The notes under the pieces were generated by a model, which saw only the letters and a program-made list of their open reading frames with translations, was not told where the DNA came from and searched no databases. The position numbers and the translations under genes are program-made. Of a DNA stretch of 64,000 nt, positions 16,937 through 27,957 are shown piece after piece. Position 1 is the first letter of the stretch. Every line of letters starts with the position of its first letter. The stretch comes from Verrucomicrobiaceae bacterium. Its GTDB lineage: Bacteria; Verrucomicrobiota; Verrucomicrobiia; Verrucomicrobiales; Akkermansiaceae. The DNA lies in NCBI GenBank assembly GCA_027484055.1, contig JAIXQH010000025.1:62001-126000 (forward strand), written 5' to 3'.

Positions 16937-17974
16937 GTGATCGAGACTCTTATTCTCCAAGTAGCGGATGATGAAATGAAAGACGCCGTCGTGGCGGCGT
17001 GCGAATTGTTACGCGCAGGTGACGTCGTGGCACTGCCGACCGAGACGGTGTATGGCCTGGCGGCGGATGCGTTCAATCCTGAGGCGGTGGCGAAAATTTT
17101 CACCGTGAAGGAGCGCCCGGCGTTTGACCCACTCATCGTCCACATTGCATCGCGGGGGGATTTGAAGGACGTGGCGGTGGTGCCGGAGGAGATCGCGGCG
17201 GTGGTGAACCAGTTGACGGCGGCGTTTTGGCCGGGGCCACTGACCTTGTTGCTACCGAAGCAGCCGAGTGTGCCAGACATCGTGACCAGTGGTCTGCCGA
17301 CGGTAGCGGTGCGACAGAGCGCGCACCCGGTCTTCCGGGCGGTGTGCAAGGCGCTGGGAAGCCCGCTTGCGGCACCGAGTGCGAATCGGTTCGGCCGGAT
17401 TTCTCCGACTTCTGCCACAGCGGTGATGAAGGAGCTAGGTGGGCGGATCCCGCTGGTGGTGGATGCGGGTGCTTGTGCGGAAGGCGTGGAGAGCACGATC
17501 ATCTCGATCGAACCACGCGCGGGGAAAAAGCCCATTTTCCGCCTCCACCGGGCGGGGCCGATCACGAAGGAGCAGCTTCAAGAGTATGGGCGGGTGGAAA
17601 AGGTGAAACCGTCTGTGGGGGAGATCCCGCAGGCACCGGGGCAGTTGGCGAGCCATTATGCGCCGTTGACGCCTTTGATCCTTTTGGAAAAACCCGAGGA
17701 TTTCGTACCCGAGGAGGGGAAGCGGTATGGTCTCCTCAGCTACACGGGGGACGAGGACAGCCCTTACGTGACGATGCATGAGTGGGAGGTGATCGAGGCG
17801 CTGAGTCCGGGGAGCGGCAAGCTGGCAGAGGCGGCGATCCGCCTATTTTTCGTGATGCGGCAGCTCGACGAGGCGGGACTGGACGGGATCATCGCCGAGC
17901 CGGTGAGTGAAACGGGGCTGGGCGTGGCGATCATGGATCGGCTGCGACGGGCATCAATCCGGGTGGCGGAGTGA
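16937..17974 (+). CDS. ywlC: L-threonylcarbamoyladenylate synthase (Sua5/YwlC type)
   Basis: A 345-residue enzyme that makes threonylcarbamoyl-AMP from threonine, bicarbonate and ATP for the t6A37 modification of tRNA. The YrdC domain is clear: GDVVALPTETVYGLAADA, KIFTVKERPAFDPLIVHIA, PGPLTLLLPKQ and SPLAAPSANRFGRISPTSA. A Sua5 C-terminal domain follows, linked by PQAPGQLASHYAPLTPL. This is the long two-domain form. It starts at GTG 16937 after a repeat-containing gap. Confidence 0.93.
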   Translation: MIETLILQVADDEMKDAVVAACELLRAGDVVALPTETVYGLAADAFNPEAVAKIFTVKERPAFDPLIVHIASRGDLKDVAVVPEEIAAVVNQLTAAFWPGPLTLLLPKQPSVPDIVTSGLPTVAVRQSAHPVFRAVCKALGSPLAAPSANRFGRISPTSATAVMKELGGRIPLVVDAGACAEGVESTIISIEPRAGKKPIFRLHRAGPITKEQLQEYGRVEKVKPSVGEIPQAPGQLASHYAPLTPLILLEKPEDFVPEEGKRYGLLSYTGDEDSPYVTMHEWEVIEALSPGSGKLAEAAIRLFFVMRQLDEAGLDGIIAEPVSETGLGVAIMDRLRRASIRVAE

Positions 17975-18019
17975 AGATTCGATTGCTCTTTTCTGAGGTA
18001 AGGCTATCAAGGACTTGCC

Positions 18020-18430
18020 GTGACAGATCAACTTATCACCCTTGAAGCGCCAAGAATCTTAGTCGTCGATGACGAGCCGTTCATCCGCGATCTGGTGCGC
18101 GAGTTCCTCTGCATGGCCGGCTATGAGGTCGAAATCGCGGGTAATGGGAATGAGGCGATGGTGCTTTTTGAAAATGGGAGGTTTGATCTGGTGCTGACGG
18201 ATTTGATGATGCCAGAGAAGGAGGGGATTGAAACGATTCAGGAAATGAAGCTATTGGCACCTGAGTTGAAGATTATCGCCATGTCAGGAAGAGGCGGCGG
18301 GGGGAGCTTTCTCAACGTGGCAAAGCACTTGGGTGCAAATGCAATTTTAGCCAAGCCATTTGACCATGCGAAGCTAATCGGGACGATCCGTGAAGTTCTC
18401 GGCGAGGACTTCTTTCAAGGTGGTGAGTAA
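18020..18430 (+). CDS. Stand-alone response regulator (receiver domain only)
   Basis: A 136-residue CheY-like receiver domain. The acidic pocket is at ILVVDDEPF, the phosphoacceptor Asp is in LVLTDLMMPEKEG, Ser in IAMSGRG and the conserved Lys in ILAKPFD. There is no output domain, so it would act by protein contact or as a phosphate relay. It starts at GTG 18020. Its 3' end overlaps by 57 bases the 3' end of the convergent hybrid kinase gene, so they are physically linked, although co-function is only inferred. Confidence 0.9.
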   Translation: MTDQLITLEAPRILVVDDEPFIRDLVREFLCMAGYEVEIAGNGNEAMVLFENGRFDLVLTDLMMPEKEGIETIQEMKLLAPELKIIAMSGRGGGGSFLNVAKHLGANAILAKPFDHAKLIGTIREVLGEDFFQGGE

Positions 18431-21400
18431 AACCTCTGCGGTGTAAGGCTTGGGAATGAATCGAGATAGGCCAGCTTGCTTGGCATCTTCGACGAGGTTG
18501 CTGGTGGAAATGCCACTGGCACCGATGATGCACAGGGCAGGATCAATCCGCTTCAGGATCTTGACGAGTGAAGAGCCGTCCATGATGGGCATCATCATGT
18601 CGGTGAGGACGACTGAGATGGCAACGCGGTTCTCGATATACATATTGACGGCGTCAGCACCGTTTGAGGCGGTGAGCACGGTGTAGCCGAAGGTTTCTAA
18701 GGTGAGTTGAGTAATTTGGCGGATGGAATCTTCATCATCGACGAGGAGAACGGTCTCACCGCAGCCTCGCGGCAGGGACGTGCTTCGGCTTTCGGCGAGC
18801 TCTCTAGGAGGCAGGTCGGTGCAGGGAAGGTAAATGAGAAAACGGGAGCCGATGCCAATATCACTATAAACTTGGATGAACCCACCGTGACTTTTCACGA
18901 TCGCTAGGGCGGTGGATAGGCCAAGACCGGTGCCTTTACCGACCTCCTTGGTCGTGAAAAAGGGGTCGAAGCAACTATCCATGGTTTCTTTCGAGATACC
19001 GGTGCCGGTGTCTTCGACTTCGATGCAGACATAGCGGCCAATGTCGACGTCTTGATTTAAGGAGGCGTTGATCGGCTCGATGTCGGTGTTGTGAGCGCGG
19101 ATGGTGAGCGTGCCGCCTTGGGGCATGGCGTCGCGAGCGTTCACACAAAGGTTAAGGATGACTTGATGGAGCTGGGTCGGATCTGCCTCGATGAGGCACA
19201 GCTCGGTCTGGAGATCCACTTGGATCTGGCAGTTTTTAGGGAAGGTGTCGCGAAGGATGTTCGCGAGATCGAGAATCAGGCTCTGGATTTCCACGGGGAT
19301 GCGGACGCCATCCATACCGCGGGCGAAGGTGAGAACTTGGCCGACCATGTCAGCACCACGGCGGGCGCTGGAGCCGACCATGCTGAGGATTTCATGACCG
19401 CGGGGGGCGGTGATGTAGTTTTCCAAGAGGTCGATGGACATCATGATGGGAGCCAGGACGTTGTTGAGGTCGTGGGCGATGCCGCCGGCTAGGGTGCCGA
19501 TGCTTTCCATGCGCTGGGCGCGGAGGAATTGTTGTTCGAGTTTTTTGCGTTCGGTGATGTCGGTGTTGATGGAGAGGATGGACTTGGGGCTTCCCAGTTC
19601 GTCACGGATGAGGGTCCAGCGCGATTCGACGATGAGAGGCTGGCCATCCTTATGGGTCTGCTCGAGCTCTCCGATCCATTCGCCATCAGTGATGGTGGTC
19701 TGGATAGCGGAGTGGTAGGCTTCTGAAGAGAGGAACATTTTCTCCGGGAGGGCCTTCCCGGTGATTTCCACCGCCGTCCAGCCGTAGAGGCGCACGGCAC
19801 CTTGGTTCCAGAAGAGAATCTGGTTATCCAAATCGCGAACAATGATGGCGTCCTGCGCCTTGTCGAGCAGGGTCGCTTGCTCGCTAAGTTTAGCTTCCGC
19901 AGCTTTACGAAGTTGCTCCTTGTGAATGGACTCGATAGCGAAGGAGACGTCCTCCGCGACGGAGACGAGCAGCTTGAGCTCATCCTCTTGAAAGTAGTCT
20001 GGCTCTGCCGCGAAGAGCACGATGAGGCCGTAGATGTCTCCCTGAAGGTGGATGGGAAATGACGCGGTGGAGAGGTAGCCACGGCGGAGAGCCGGAGCGC
20101 GCCATGGCTCCATGCGTGGGTCGTGAGCGAAGTCGTTGCAGAAATCGTAATGCCCGGTGCGAATGGCCGTGCCGATGGTGCCTTGGCAAAGCTCCTTCGA
20201 GGTGAGGCTGATTTTCACTTCGTTGAAGTAGCCATCTTCTGCTCCAGAGTAGGCGAGGAGATCCGGCAAATCGCCCCCGGGCACACAACGAAACACAGCC
20301 GCCATGCGGAACTGTCCTTGCTCGGTGCAAATGCGACAGACTTCCTCGCTGAGTTTCTGGGCATCCGTGACGCGGACGATGGTTTCGTTGATGCGGCTGA
20401 GGACTTGGTAGAGGCGGTTAAGCCGGGCGAGCTTTTCCTCCACTTGTCGTCGGCGGCTGATGTCGCGGGCAGAGCCGAAAATCTGGCGCGTGGAGTCCAA
20501 GGGGTAAGCGGTCCATGAGAACCAGCGGTAGGAGCCATCCTTGCAGCAATAGCGGTTTTCAAATCCCTGTATCGAAGCGCCTCCGTGCATCTCCATCAGG
20601 GCGGCACGAGTGATTTCCAGATCCTCTGGGTGCACGAACTCCATGAAGTTAGAGCCGGTGAGTTCCTCGGTGGACCATCCAAGGCAGGTCGTCCATGCAG
20701 GGTTCACTTGGAGAAAATGCCCCTCGAATGTCACCACGCAGAGCATGTCCACGGTGAAGTTGAACAAACGTGCCCGCTCTTCCTCCGCCAGCTTGCGCTC
20801 GGTGATGTCTTGGCAGGTGCCCACGGCGCGGGCCAAGCTGCCATCGTCATTTAAAAACATCTGCCAGCGTTCTTCGAGGTGTTTCATCTTACCATCCGGC
20901 AGGATGATTCGATGCTGATAAGAAAGCGGCTTGGACGCAGTCAGTGAAAGGGCGTGCATTTCCAGGTATTTCTCCCGGTCATCTGGGTGGACGAATGCGA
21001 GACAGGCCTCGAAGGACGGTGTGAATTTCTCAGGGGTCGTTTCAAAAATCCGATACTTTTCCGGCGACCAAGTGACGATACCCGTGGTGGCATTGAAATC
21101 CCAACTGCCGACATGCCCTACGGCCTGCGCGGTTGTGAGCTCGTCTGCGAGTTGGCGCTGTTCACGCTCGCTGGCGCGTAAGGCAGTCTCGCGTCGATTC
21201 GATTTACCTACCTCGCTGGAAAGACGTATCTGAGCGAGCACTTGATGACTGAGGACGCGCAAAGCGAAGAGTTGCGACTTAGACATCTGCCTCGGCACCT
21301 TGTCGATGACGCAAAGCGTCCCGAGTGTCTCGCCAGTCTCGGTGACCAAGGGAGCACCCGCGTAAAAACGGATGTATGGATCGCCCAGCACCAGCGGATT

Positions 21401-21697
21401 ATCCGAGAAACGAGAATCTTCCAGCGCATCCGGGACGATGAGTAATTCATTCCCCTCCAAAGCGTGGGCGCAGAAGGCGGAGTCACGAGCGTACTCGTCC
21501 ATGCCGAGGCCGATCTTAGACTTGAACCACTGGCGGGACTCGTCCACGAGGGTAATGAGGGCGATGGGTGTCTGGCAAATTTCCGCAGCAAGCGCGGTGA
21601 TTTCATCGAATCCAACCTCGGCCGGGGTGTCTAAGATCCCAAGGTCGTGCAAGGCGGCCAGACGCAGGGATTCATTGGTGGGTAGGGCAGCTTTCAT
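18374..21697 (-). CDS. Hybrid sensor histidine kinase (GAF-PAS-PAS-GAF-PAS-HisKA-HATPase-REC)
   Basis: A 1107-residue cytoplasmic sensor kinase without transmembrane segments. In order: GAF (about 25-165), PAS with PAC (about 190-300, DITERK), PAS (about 315-425), GAF (about 440-590), PAS (about 600-715), dimerisation domain with [14 protein letters not shown] (phospho-His), ATPase with [24 protein letters not shown] and [11 protein letters not shown], and a C-terminal receiver (VLLVDDEDS, Asp in VVLTDMMMP, Lys in PKPY). The stimulus is unknown. The kinase core is nearly the same as in the neighbour at 21791-24898, pointing to tandem duplication. It converges on the receiver gene at 18020. 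Confidence 0.93.
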   Translation of the reverse strand: MKAALPTNESLRLAALHDLGILDTPAEVGFDEITALAAEICQTPIALITLVDESRQWFKSKIGLGMDEYARDSAFCAHALEGNELLIVPDALEDSRFSDNPLVLGDPYIRFYAGAPLVTETGETLGTLCVIDKVPRQMSKSQLFALRVLSHQVLAQIRLSSEVGKSNRRETALRASEREQRQLADELTTAQAVGHVGSWDFNATTGIVTWSPEKYRIFETTPEKFTPSFEACLAFVHPDDREKYLEMHALSLTASKPLSYQHRIILPDGKMKHLEERWQMFLNDDGSLARAVGTCQDITERKLAEEERARLFNFTVDMLCVVTFEGHFLQVNPAWTTCLGWSTEELTGSNFMEFVHPEDLEITRAALMEMHGGASIQGFENRYCCKDGSYRWFSWTAYPLDSTRQIFGSARDISRRRQVEEKLARLNRLYQVLSRINETIVRVTDAQKLSEEVCRICTEQGQFRMAAVFRCVPGGDLPDLLAYSGAEDGYFNEVKISLTSKELCQGTIGTAIRTGHYDFCNDFAHDPRMEPWRAPALRRGYLSTASFPIHLQGDIYGLIVLFAAEPDYFQEDELKLLVSVAEDVSFAIESIHKEQLRKAAEAKLSEQATLLDKAQDAIIVRDLDNQILFWNQGAVRLYGWTAVEITGKALPEKMFLSSEAYHSAIQTTITDGEWIGELEQTHKDGQPLIVESRWTLIRDELGSPKSILSINTDITERKKLEQQFLRAQRMESIGTLAGGIAHDLNNVLAPIMMSIDLLENYITAPRGHEILSMVGSSARRGADMVGQVLTFARGMDGVRIPVEIQSLILDLANILRDTFPKNCQIQVDLQTELCLIEADPTQLHQVILNLCVNARDAMPQGGTLTIRAHNTDIEPINASLNQDVDIGRYVCIEVEDTGTGISKETMDSCFDPFFTTKEVGKGTGLGLSTALAIVKSHGGFIQVYSDIGIGSRFLIYLPCTDLPPRELAESRSTSLPRGCGETVLLVDDEDSIRQITQLTLETFGYTVLTASNGADAVNMYIENRVAISVVLTDMMMPIMDGSSLVKILKRIDPALCIIGASGISTSNLVEDAKQAGLSRFIPKPYTAEVLLTTLKEVLAENFTDRPD

Positions 21698-21790
21698 CGC
21701 GGGGTTCTATCGAAGCTTTTCTAAATCCAAGCCTTTTAATTTTAGATAGTTAACCTAGTGCCTATTGCAACCTTGAAGCAAGTGGGTATT

Positions 21791-24700
21791 TCAAGACACC
21801 TTAAAGTCTGGTGGTCTTTCGGTGATAACGCGGCTCAGCGCGGCCAAGAGGGTGTCGAGTGAATAGGGTTTATGTAAAAAATCAGCAATGCCTGCGTCCA
21901 TGGCTTGGGTGACAAGTTCATGATCTGCCATGCCACTTGCGCCGATGATTTTGACCTGCGGTTTCAAGCGCTTTATGGATTTGATGAGGGTCGGGCCATC
22001 CATGATCGGCATCATCATATCGGTCAAAACAACTTGGATGGAACCCATCGATTCTTGGAAGATCGTCAGTGCCTCGAAGCCATTGGACGCGAGTAGGACA
22101 CGGTAGCCGTAGGCTTCAAGGGTGCGTAGGGCCACCTCCCTGATCGACTCCTCATCGTCCACGACTAATAGCACCTCGCCATTCCCGCGTGCCGAGGCGG
22201 ATGCCGAGGAAAGAGCCAGCGGCGTGCTCAATTCATCGACCGCTGGAATATAAATCATGAATCGAGACCCTTTGCCCAGCTCGCTGTAAACTCGCATGTC
22301 TCCCCCGTGGCCTTTCACAATCGCCATGGCGGTCGAGAGTCCTAAGCCCGTGCCCTTGCCGACTTCCTTGGTGGTGAAAAAGGGGTCAAAAATTTCTTCC
22401 ATGATCTCTTGAGTCATTCCCGTGCCGGTATCTTCGACTTCGAGTAAGAGATATTTTCCTAGATTCTGCTCAAGATTCATCGCCGAGTAATGTGAGTCGA
22501 CGACCGAATTCGAGGCGCGAATGGTGATTTTGCCGCCATCTGGCATGGCGTCTCGTGCGTTGACACAGAGATTGAGTAAGACTTGGTGAAGCTGGGTCGG
22601 GTCCGCCTCTACGATCCATAAATCATTATCTAACTGGGTCTCGATTTGGATATTTTTAGGAAACGTCTCCTCAGAAATGCTGACCAATTCTTGAAGCTGA
22701 TGTTTAATTTGCAGGGGGATCCGCTTTCCTTCCAGCCCCCTGGCGAAGGAGAGCACATGACCCACCATGTCAGCACCGCGGCGCGTGCTCACGCCGATCA
22801 TTTCGAGAATTTCAAGCCCACGAGGATTGACCATGTAGTTTTTCAAGAGGTCGATGGACATCATAATCGGAGCCAAGACGTTGTTCAAATCATGGGCGAT
22901 CCCGCCTGCTAGGGTGCCGATGCTTTCCATGCGCTGCGCACGTAGGAACTGCTGTTCGAGCCTTTTACGTTCAGTGATGTCGGTGTAAATCGCGAGGATT
23001 GAATTCGGAATTTCCCGCTCATCATGAAGTAAGGTCCAGCGTCCTTCGACAGTTAGGGTTGTGCCGTCTTTGGTGATTTGGCGGATTTCTCCGACCCATT
23101 CACCTTTGGCGAGAGTGGCCTTCATGACAGCGGAAAAATCTGGAGAATCCCGGTAAAGTAGCTTCTCGACCGATTGATCCAGCGCTTCGGCAGCCGTCCA
23201 GCGGTAGAGACGTTCCGCGCTTTGGTTCCAGTAGAGAATCTTATGATCGAGGTCGTGGACTAAGATGGCGTCCTGCGCCTTATCAAGCAGGGTGGCTTGT
23301 TGGCGGATGCGTTTCTCGGCCAATAGGCGCTCGGTGATGTTCTGAGCGAGGACCATCCGCGCCTGCCTGGAAGCGGACTCTAGCGAGTGTGAAGACACAT
23401 CCACATGGATGATCTGGCCATCCTTCAACACGTGTCGCCAGACTCCCACTTGACGATGACCGATGTTGGCGTCCGCAGCGCATTCCTCACTCGTGATCAA
23501 ATCCTCGGGAGGGATGATGTCCACGATGGTCATGGCCAGAAACTCTTCAAGACTGTATCCGTAGCAGTCGATGGCCATTTCATTGACCGCGAGAAACCGG
23601 AGTGAGTGGATGTCGTAGACCCACATCGGCTGCGGGTTTTGTTCAAAAAGTTTTCGATAGCGCTCTTCGCTGGCGCGGAGAGCATCAACCGCCTGCTTGC
23701 GTGCGCTGATGTCGGTGTGGGTGCCGATCATCCGCAGGGGACGTCCGCTGGCATCTCGGCTCACGACCATTCCGCGCGCTAGGATCCATTTCCACGTGCC
23801 ATCCTTGCAGAGAGCGCGTTGTTCATTCCGGTAAAGTGTCGTTTCGCCACTGAGGTGTGCTTGGGTGCGGGCCATCACATCGACTTTATCCTCGGGATGG
23901 ATGCGTTCCTCCCAGTTCGCGAGTTCATCGCCGATCTCATCTTCTTCATAGCCGAGCATCTCTTTCCAGCGCTTGCTGAAATACACACTCCCCCCGACGA
24001 TGTCCCAGTCCCACAGGCCGTCACCGGAGCCCTCGATGGCAAATTTCCAGCGGTATTCGCTTTCCTGTAAAGCCGCTTCTGCCCGTTTCCGCTCGGTGAT
24101 GTCAGTGATGGTGCCGACCATTCGGGCGGGTCGTCCCGCATCATCCCAAGACACCACTTCGCCCCTGTCGAAAAACCACCGGTATTCGCCAGATTTGACG
24201 CGCAGCCGGACCTCCACTTGTTTCACCGAGGTGAGGCCAGCGAGGTGATCTGCCATCGAGCTTTGCACTTCTGCGACGTCATCCGGGTGAATCAGGTCAA
24301 AAAAGAATTCTACCTGATCTGTCGGCGTCTCATCTTGGTAGCCCAGTAATTTTAGCCACTGAGGGCTAAAATAAACCTGGTTGGTGATCAGGTTAAAATC
24401 CCAAAGACCGTCTCGTGTAGCCTCTAGCGCATATTTAAAGCGTTCCTCACTCTCGCGGAGCTTGGCACCCGCGCGCATTCGTTCGGTAGCGTCGCTGAGC
24501 ACCAGATGAATCTTTGCAGAAGCGACCGCCTCCTCACCATCTTGAAAAAAGGTGGACTCCAGATGGGCCCAGAATGGGGTGCTATCGCCTTTTACCATCC
24601 ACAACTCGACCGCCTCTAACCGACTACCTTCTTCCAAGCGCTTTTTGAGTCGATAAAACTCTTCCTGCCCCTCATGCAAGATAAAGCGATACAGACGCTG

Positions 24701-24898
24701 GTGAATGAGAGCATCTCTCTCCATCCCAAGCATGGCGGCGGCCTTGAAGTTCGCCTGCAGGATCACACCCATTTCACTAATGACGCAGTAGCCGACGGGC
24801 GCGTGGTCATAAAGAGACTTGTAGTGAGCCAACTCCTCATGAGCCACCGAAGCTGGGGGCGGCAATGGGTGCACATGGGATGACTCCGTGTTTTTCAT
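21791..24898 (-). CDS. Hybrid sensor histidine kinase (multiple PAS-HisKA-HATPase-REC)
   Basis: A 1035-residue soluble sensor kinase. Five PAS/PAC units come first, marked by [20 protein letters not shown], two [18 protein letters not shown]-type units, [13 protein letters not shown] and [15 protein letters not shown], several ending in DITERKR. The kinase core follows ([49 protein letters not shown]), then a receiver with Asp in VVLTDMMMP. The ATG at 24898 is preferred over the TTG at 24952. It is encoded just upstream of the similar kinase and may share its transcript. The ligand is unknown. Confidence 0.93.
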   Translation of the reverse strand: MKNTESSHVHPLPPPASVAHEELAHYKSLYDHAPVGYCVISEMGVILQANFKAAAMLGMERDALIHQRLYRFILHEGQEEFYRLKKRLEEGSRLEAVELWMVKGDSTPFWAHLESTFFQDGEEAVASAKIHLVLSDATERMRAGAKLRESEERFKYALEATRDGLWDFNLITNQVYFSPQWLKLLGYQDETPTDQVEFFFDLIHPDDVAEVQSSMADHLAGLTSVKQVEVRLRVKSGEYRWFFDRGEVVSWDDAGRPARMVGTITDITERKRAEAALQESEYRWKFAIEGSGDGLWDWDIVGGSVYFSKRWKEMLGYEEDEIGDELANWEERIHPEDKVDVMARTQAHLSGETTLYRNEQRALCKDGTWKWILARGMVVSRDASGRPLRMIGTHTDISARKQAVDALRASEERYRKLFEQNPQPMWVYDIHSLRFLAVNEMAIDCYGYSLEEFLAMTIVDIIPPEDLITSEECAADANIGHRQVGVWRHVLKDGQIIHVDVSSHSLESASRQARMVLAQNITERLLAEKRIRQQATLLDKAQDAILVHDLDHKILYWNQSAERLYRWTAAEALDQSVEKLLYRDSPDFSAVMKATLAKGEWVGEIRQITKDGTTLTVEGRWTLLHDEREIPNSILAIYTDITERKRLEQQFLRAQRMESIGTLAGGIAHDLNNVLAPIMMSIDLLKNYMVNPRGLEILEMIGVSTRRGADMVGHVLSFARGLEGKRIPLQIKHQLQELVSISEETFPKNIQIETQLDNDLWIVEADPTQLHQVLLNLCVNARDAMPDGGKITIRASNSVVDSHYSAMNLEQNLGKYLLLEVEDTGTGMTQEIMEEIFDPFFTTKEVGKGTGLGLSTAMAIVKGHGGDMRVYSELGKGSRFMIYIPAVDELSTPLALSSASASARGNGEVLLVVDDEESIREVALRTLEAYGYRVLLASNGFEALTIFQESMGSIQVVLTDMMMPIMDGPTLIKSIKRLKPQVKIIGASGMADHELVTQAMDAGIADFLHKPYSLDTLLAALSRVITERPPDFKVS

Positions 24899-25107
24899 GT
24901 TAGGCAAAAAGGAAGCGTTGGATTTGAAGTCGAGTTTCTCTCGTAACCACAATCTAAAATCATCCAGATGGCGAGCTAGAAATTAGGATCCCTTAACAAA
25001 ATACCGGCAAAAATAGCTCGATCTAAAATCTTGCTGGCGGCGGCGATGGTGGCAGTCCGAAAAGCGAGGTCTTGCGTAAAATGAAGCCTGCGGGCTAGGT
25101 TTGCCCC

Positions 25108-26259
25108 ATGCCCGCTGAGAGTCGCACTGAATTTTTCCAAACTGGAAGCCCCACCGCACCCGTGCGCCTGCGGGATGGGAGCGTGCTCCCAGGCATCACC
25201 CTAGCCTATGAAACATGGGGCACGCTGAATGAGGACCGCTCAAATGCGGTATTTCTGTTCCACGCCCTTTCCGGTTCACACCACGCCGTGGGCCATAATC
25301 CGCAGATCGAGGGGGTGGGAGACCTCTGGCAGCCTGAGATGCATGAGGGCTGGTGGGAGTCGATGATCGGGCCAGGGAAAGCGATCAATACCGCTGAGTA
25401 TTTTGTGATTTGTGCCAATTACCTTGGCGGATGCTACGGCAGCACCGGGCCGAGCTCGCTCAATCCTGAGACGAGTAAGCCTTGGGGTGCCGCATTTCCG
25501 GCAGTCTCGGCGGCAGATCAGGTCGAGGTGTTCGCCAAGCTACTGGATCATTTTAAGATCTCTGTATTGCACGCCGTGATCGGCCCCTCCGTCGGTGGGC
25601 TGGTCGCCTTGACCTTCGCCACGCGCTTTGCGGAGCGGGTGAAAAATGTCATCGTCATCGCCTCTGGGTTTAAGACCACGGTGCTGAATCGGCTGATCCT
25701 CTTTGAGCAAATCCTCGCGATCGAGAACGACCCCCACTTCCACGGTGGCGACTACTACGATGCGGACGCCCCGCTCTACGGACTCGTGCTCGCGCGGATG
25801 ATCTCTCACAAAACATTCGTCCACCTCGACGCGATTGAAAAGCGGGCGCGGCAAGACGTGGTGCAGCCGGACGATGTGCTGGCCTGGTACCGGGTGCGCG
25901 ACCAATTCCAGAGCTACATGCTCCATCAGGGGAAAAAATTTGTGAAACGCTTCGATGCGAACACCTACCTGCGGATCATCGATCTCTGGTCACGTTACGA
26001 TGCGACTCAGGAAGGAGATGCGGAAACTCCGAGCGCCTTGTTCGACCGCGCACGCAGTGCGGGACAGCGCTGGCTGGTCTTCTCAATCGACTCAGATTTC
26101 TGTTTCTACCCCGAAGAACAAGCCGAGCTCGTCAAGCACTTGGAAGAGGCGCAGGTGGATGTCATGCACATCACCGTCCACTCGGATAAGGGCCATGACT
26201 CCTTCCTTCTGGAGCCAAACCTCTACACCCCGCACATCTCGTGGGTGTTAGGAAAATAA
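25108..26259 (+). CDS. metX: Homoserine O-acetyltransferase
   Basis: A 383-residue alpha/beta-hydrolase-fold enzyme that acetylates L-homoserine in methionine biosynthesis. Family motifs are LAYETWGTLN, FHALSGSHHAVG, CANYLGGCYGSTGPSS, the nucleophile elbow GPSVGG (Ser161) and a C-terminal HSDKGHDSFLLE with the catalytic His. Some members are succinyltransferases, which sequence reading alone cannot fully separate. The upstream 200 bases were inspected for a SAM riboswitch and none was recognised. The gene ends one base before the convergent repeat-protein gene. Confidence 0.9.
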   Translation: MPAESRTEFFQTGSPTAPVRLRDGSVLPGITLAYETWGTLNEDRSNAVFLFHALSGSHHAVGHNPQIEGVGDLWQPEMHEGWWESMIGPGKAINTAEYFVICANYLGGCYGSTGPSSLNPETSKPWGAAFPAVSAADQVEVFAKLLDHFKISVLHAVIGPSVGGLVALTFATRFAERVKNVIVIASGFKTTVLNRLILFEQILAIENDPHFHGGDYYDADAPLYGLVLARMISHKTFVHLDAIEKRARQDVVQPDDVLAWYRVRDQFQSYMLHQGKKFVKRFDANTYLRIIDLWSRYDATQEGDAETPSALFDRARSAGQRWLVFSIDSDFCFYPEEQAELVKHLEEAQVDVMHITVHSDKGHDSFLLEPNLYTPHISWVLGK

Positions 26260-26260
26260 C

Positions 26261-27400
26261 TCAGGGCGCGGCTACCGGTATGCCTACGTCCGCTAGCTGA
26301 TTCTTCAGTGGCCCCTCGGGCAAGGCGCTGCGCCATTTCTGAAAGGTCGGTGGATCCTTCATCAGGAAATTTCGACCGATGCTCTCGACCGTCTCTGCGG
26401 TGAGGGTGCTGGTGGTCTGGCTACTCGCCCAAGTCGCCGCCGCTTCTGGGCCACTTCTGGACCAAGTGGTGACCAGAGCATTCGCAGCGGCGTCGCGCTC
26501 GGCACCGGCGCTCAGCTTAGCGAGCCAAGTCACGCCACTTTCTGGGGATTGCTGGGCATAAATGGTGCCAAGCTCCTCGGCGGCAGCACGGCGCTCCGCA
26601 CCAGCAGGCACCTTCGTGAGCAGCCATTCCGAGCTGGCGGTGAGATCCATGGTCGCCCAGTTGGCTAGGGTGTTGGCAAATTGCTCAGGATCCTTCTGGC
26701 TTTGACTCAGGGCGAGGCTCTCGGTGACGGCAGCGGCTGGGTCACTTTTCGCCCAACCCGCCAGAGCAGCGCGGCGTAAGGTCGGGCTGAGATCACCGAG
26801 TTTGGGGGATTCGCCGATGAATTCCAGCGCCTCTATCGGTTCATTTGCCCCCCATTTGAAAAGGATCATCTCCACCGCTGCATCTCGTTCTTGGGAAGCG
26901 GGAAGATTGCCAAACCAAGAGGCCGCTTCCTTTCCATTTTGTCCGGCCCATTCCCCGGCGATCTCGAGGAGCGCATTGTTCAAGTCCGCGCCTTTCAGGT
27001 TTTTCAAAGCCCAGTCGGCAGCCGCGCTGGGCTCATTTTCAGCAAATTGCTTGAGGGCCATGCGCATCACTTCATCCCGGCGGTCAGTGGGTGGCTGCTG
27101 GGATAACCAAGCGAGCGCGTCTTTAGGATTTTTCGCGACCCATGCTTCCAGATTGCGCAGGGCCAACTTGAAGCGCAGCAGGGGATTTTTTTCCTCCGTG
27201 AGCTGGGAATGTAGGGTGGATAGATCCAGCGCAGCCGCGCTCTCCTTCCGTTGAGCAGCAGTCTGGCGCGTGCCGATGCGCCCTCCGACCATGGGCATTT
27301 CATCCTGTGCAAGGGGCTGGCGCTTTCCGAGAAAATAGCCTCCTGTGCCACTTGCGAGGATGAGGGCGAGGGTGCCGACGAGTTGGATGAAATGCTTCAT
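26261..27400 (-). CDS. Exported alpha-helical repeat protein, function unknown
   Basis: A 379-residue protein with an N-terminal membrane anchor or signal (LVGTLALILASGTGGYFLG). About eight degenerate repeats of roughly 35-40 residues follow. Each is centred on an A-x-x-W motif, for example DALAWLSQQ, AAADWALKN, EAASWFGNL, TASSEWLLTKV, SGVTWLAKL and AAATWASSQ, with linkers rich in ERDAA. Similar Trp-centred helical repeat proteins are frequent in Verrucomicrobiota. There is no enzymatic motif. It probably forms a solenoid for protein binding in the periplasm. The family could not be named. Confidence 0.75.
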   Translation of the reverse strand: MKHFIQLVGTLALILASGTGGYFLGKRQPLAQDEMPMVGGRIGTRQTAAQRKESAAALDLSTLHSQLTEEKNPLLRFKLALRNLEAWVAKNPKDALAWLSQQPPTDRRDEVMRMALKQFAENEPSAAADWALKNLKGADLNNALLEIAGEWAGQNGKEAASWFGNLPASQERDAAVEMILFKWGANEPIEALEFIGESPKLGDLSPTLRRAALAGWAKSDPAAAVTESLALSQSQKDPEQFANTLANWATMDLTASSEWLLTKVPAGAERRAAAEELGTIYAQQSPESGVTWLAKLSAGAERDAAANALVTTWSRSGPEAAATWASSQTTSTLTAETVESIGRNFLMKDPPTFQKWRSALPEGPLKNQLADVGIPVAAP

Positions 27401-27419
27401 GGTCGGGTGCCTGGGAGAG

Positions 27420-27899
27420 TTAGAGCCAATCTTTATAACTGAAGGTCAGACTATCGCGGAAGACCCAGCCCGAGAAGGTGTATTCCCAGATGCTCAAGTC
27501 CGGAAACTGATACTCGTCCAAGGAAATCGCCAATCCACGGCTTCTTAAATTCCGGTAAAATTGACCACCCTTGAGCGAGCGTAGGCCGCTGGTCATCAAA
27601 ATCGGCCCACTCGTCGCCCCGTAATACGGAAGTGCCCACAGCTCGAAGCTCAGGTCTCCAGAACGGGTGCTCGAGTTATTCGAGGCGTAGTTCATACCGA
27701 TTTCCGCCTTGCGGTAGTAATCGGCACCGAGATTCCGGTAGCGACCGGTTTGTTTGGCCCCGCCACGGAGGTAGCTGTCTCCGTAGGCGAGTTTGTAAAA
27801 GCCGTAGCCGTCGAGGGTGATGTTTGCCGCTTGAGCGGCAGGGACGATGCTAACCAAGGATAGTGCGGCGGTGGCGAGTGTGCGAGCGAGGGTCTTCAT
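27420..27899 (-). CDS. Secreted protein of unknown function
   Basis: A 159-residue exported protein with a clear signal peptide ending at AQAANI (cleavage after about residue 24). The mature part is rich in Tyr and Gly and probably beta-structured (YGFYKLAYGDSYLRGG, YYRKAEIGMNYAS, FELWALPYYGA, WEYTFSGWVF). No known domain was recognised. It lies upstream of the Trp-repeat protein on the same strand with a 19-base gap, so the two may be co-transcribed. Confidence 0.7.
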   Translation of the reverse strand: MKTLARTLATAALSLVSIVPAAQAANITLDGYGFYKLAYGDSYLRGGAKQTGRYRNLGADYYRKAEIGMNYASNNSSTRSGDLSFELWALPYYGATSGPILMTSGLRSLKGGQFYRNLRSRGLAISLDEYQFPDLSIWEYTFSGWVFRDSLTFSYKDWL

Positions 27900-27957
27900 G
27901 AGGTGCTTGTCTTACCCCGATTCCGACGCAGCGATTTTTGAAAAATTCAGTAAATTT

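Noticed and set aside
24899-24952. N-terminal extension of the second hybrid kinase from TTG
   Set aside because: The ATG at 24898 gives the usual start and the extension shows no family similarity.
24899-25107. SAM riboswitch before metX
   Set aside because: No SAM-I or SAM-II core pattern was recognised in the leader.
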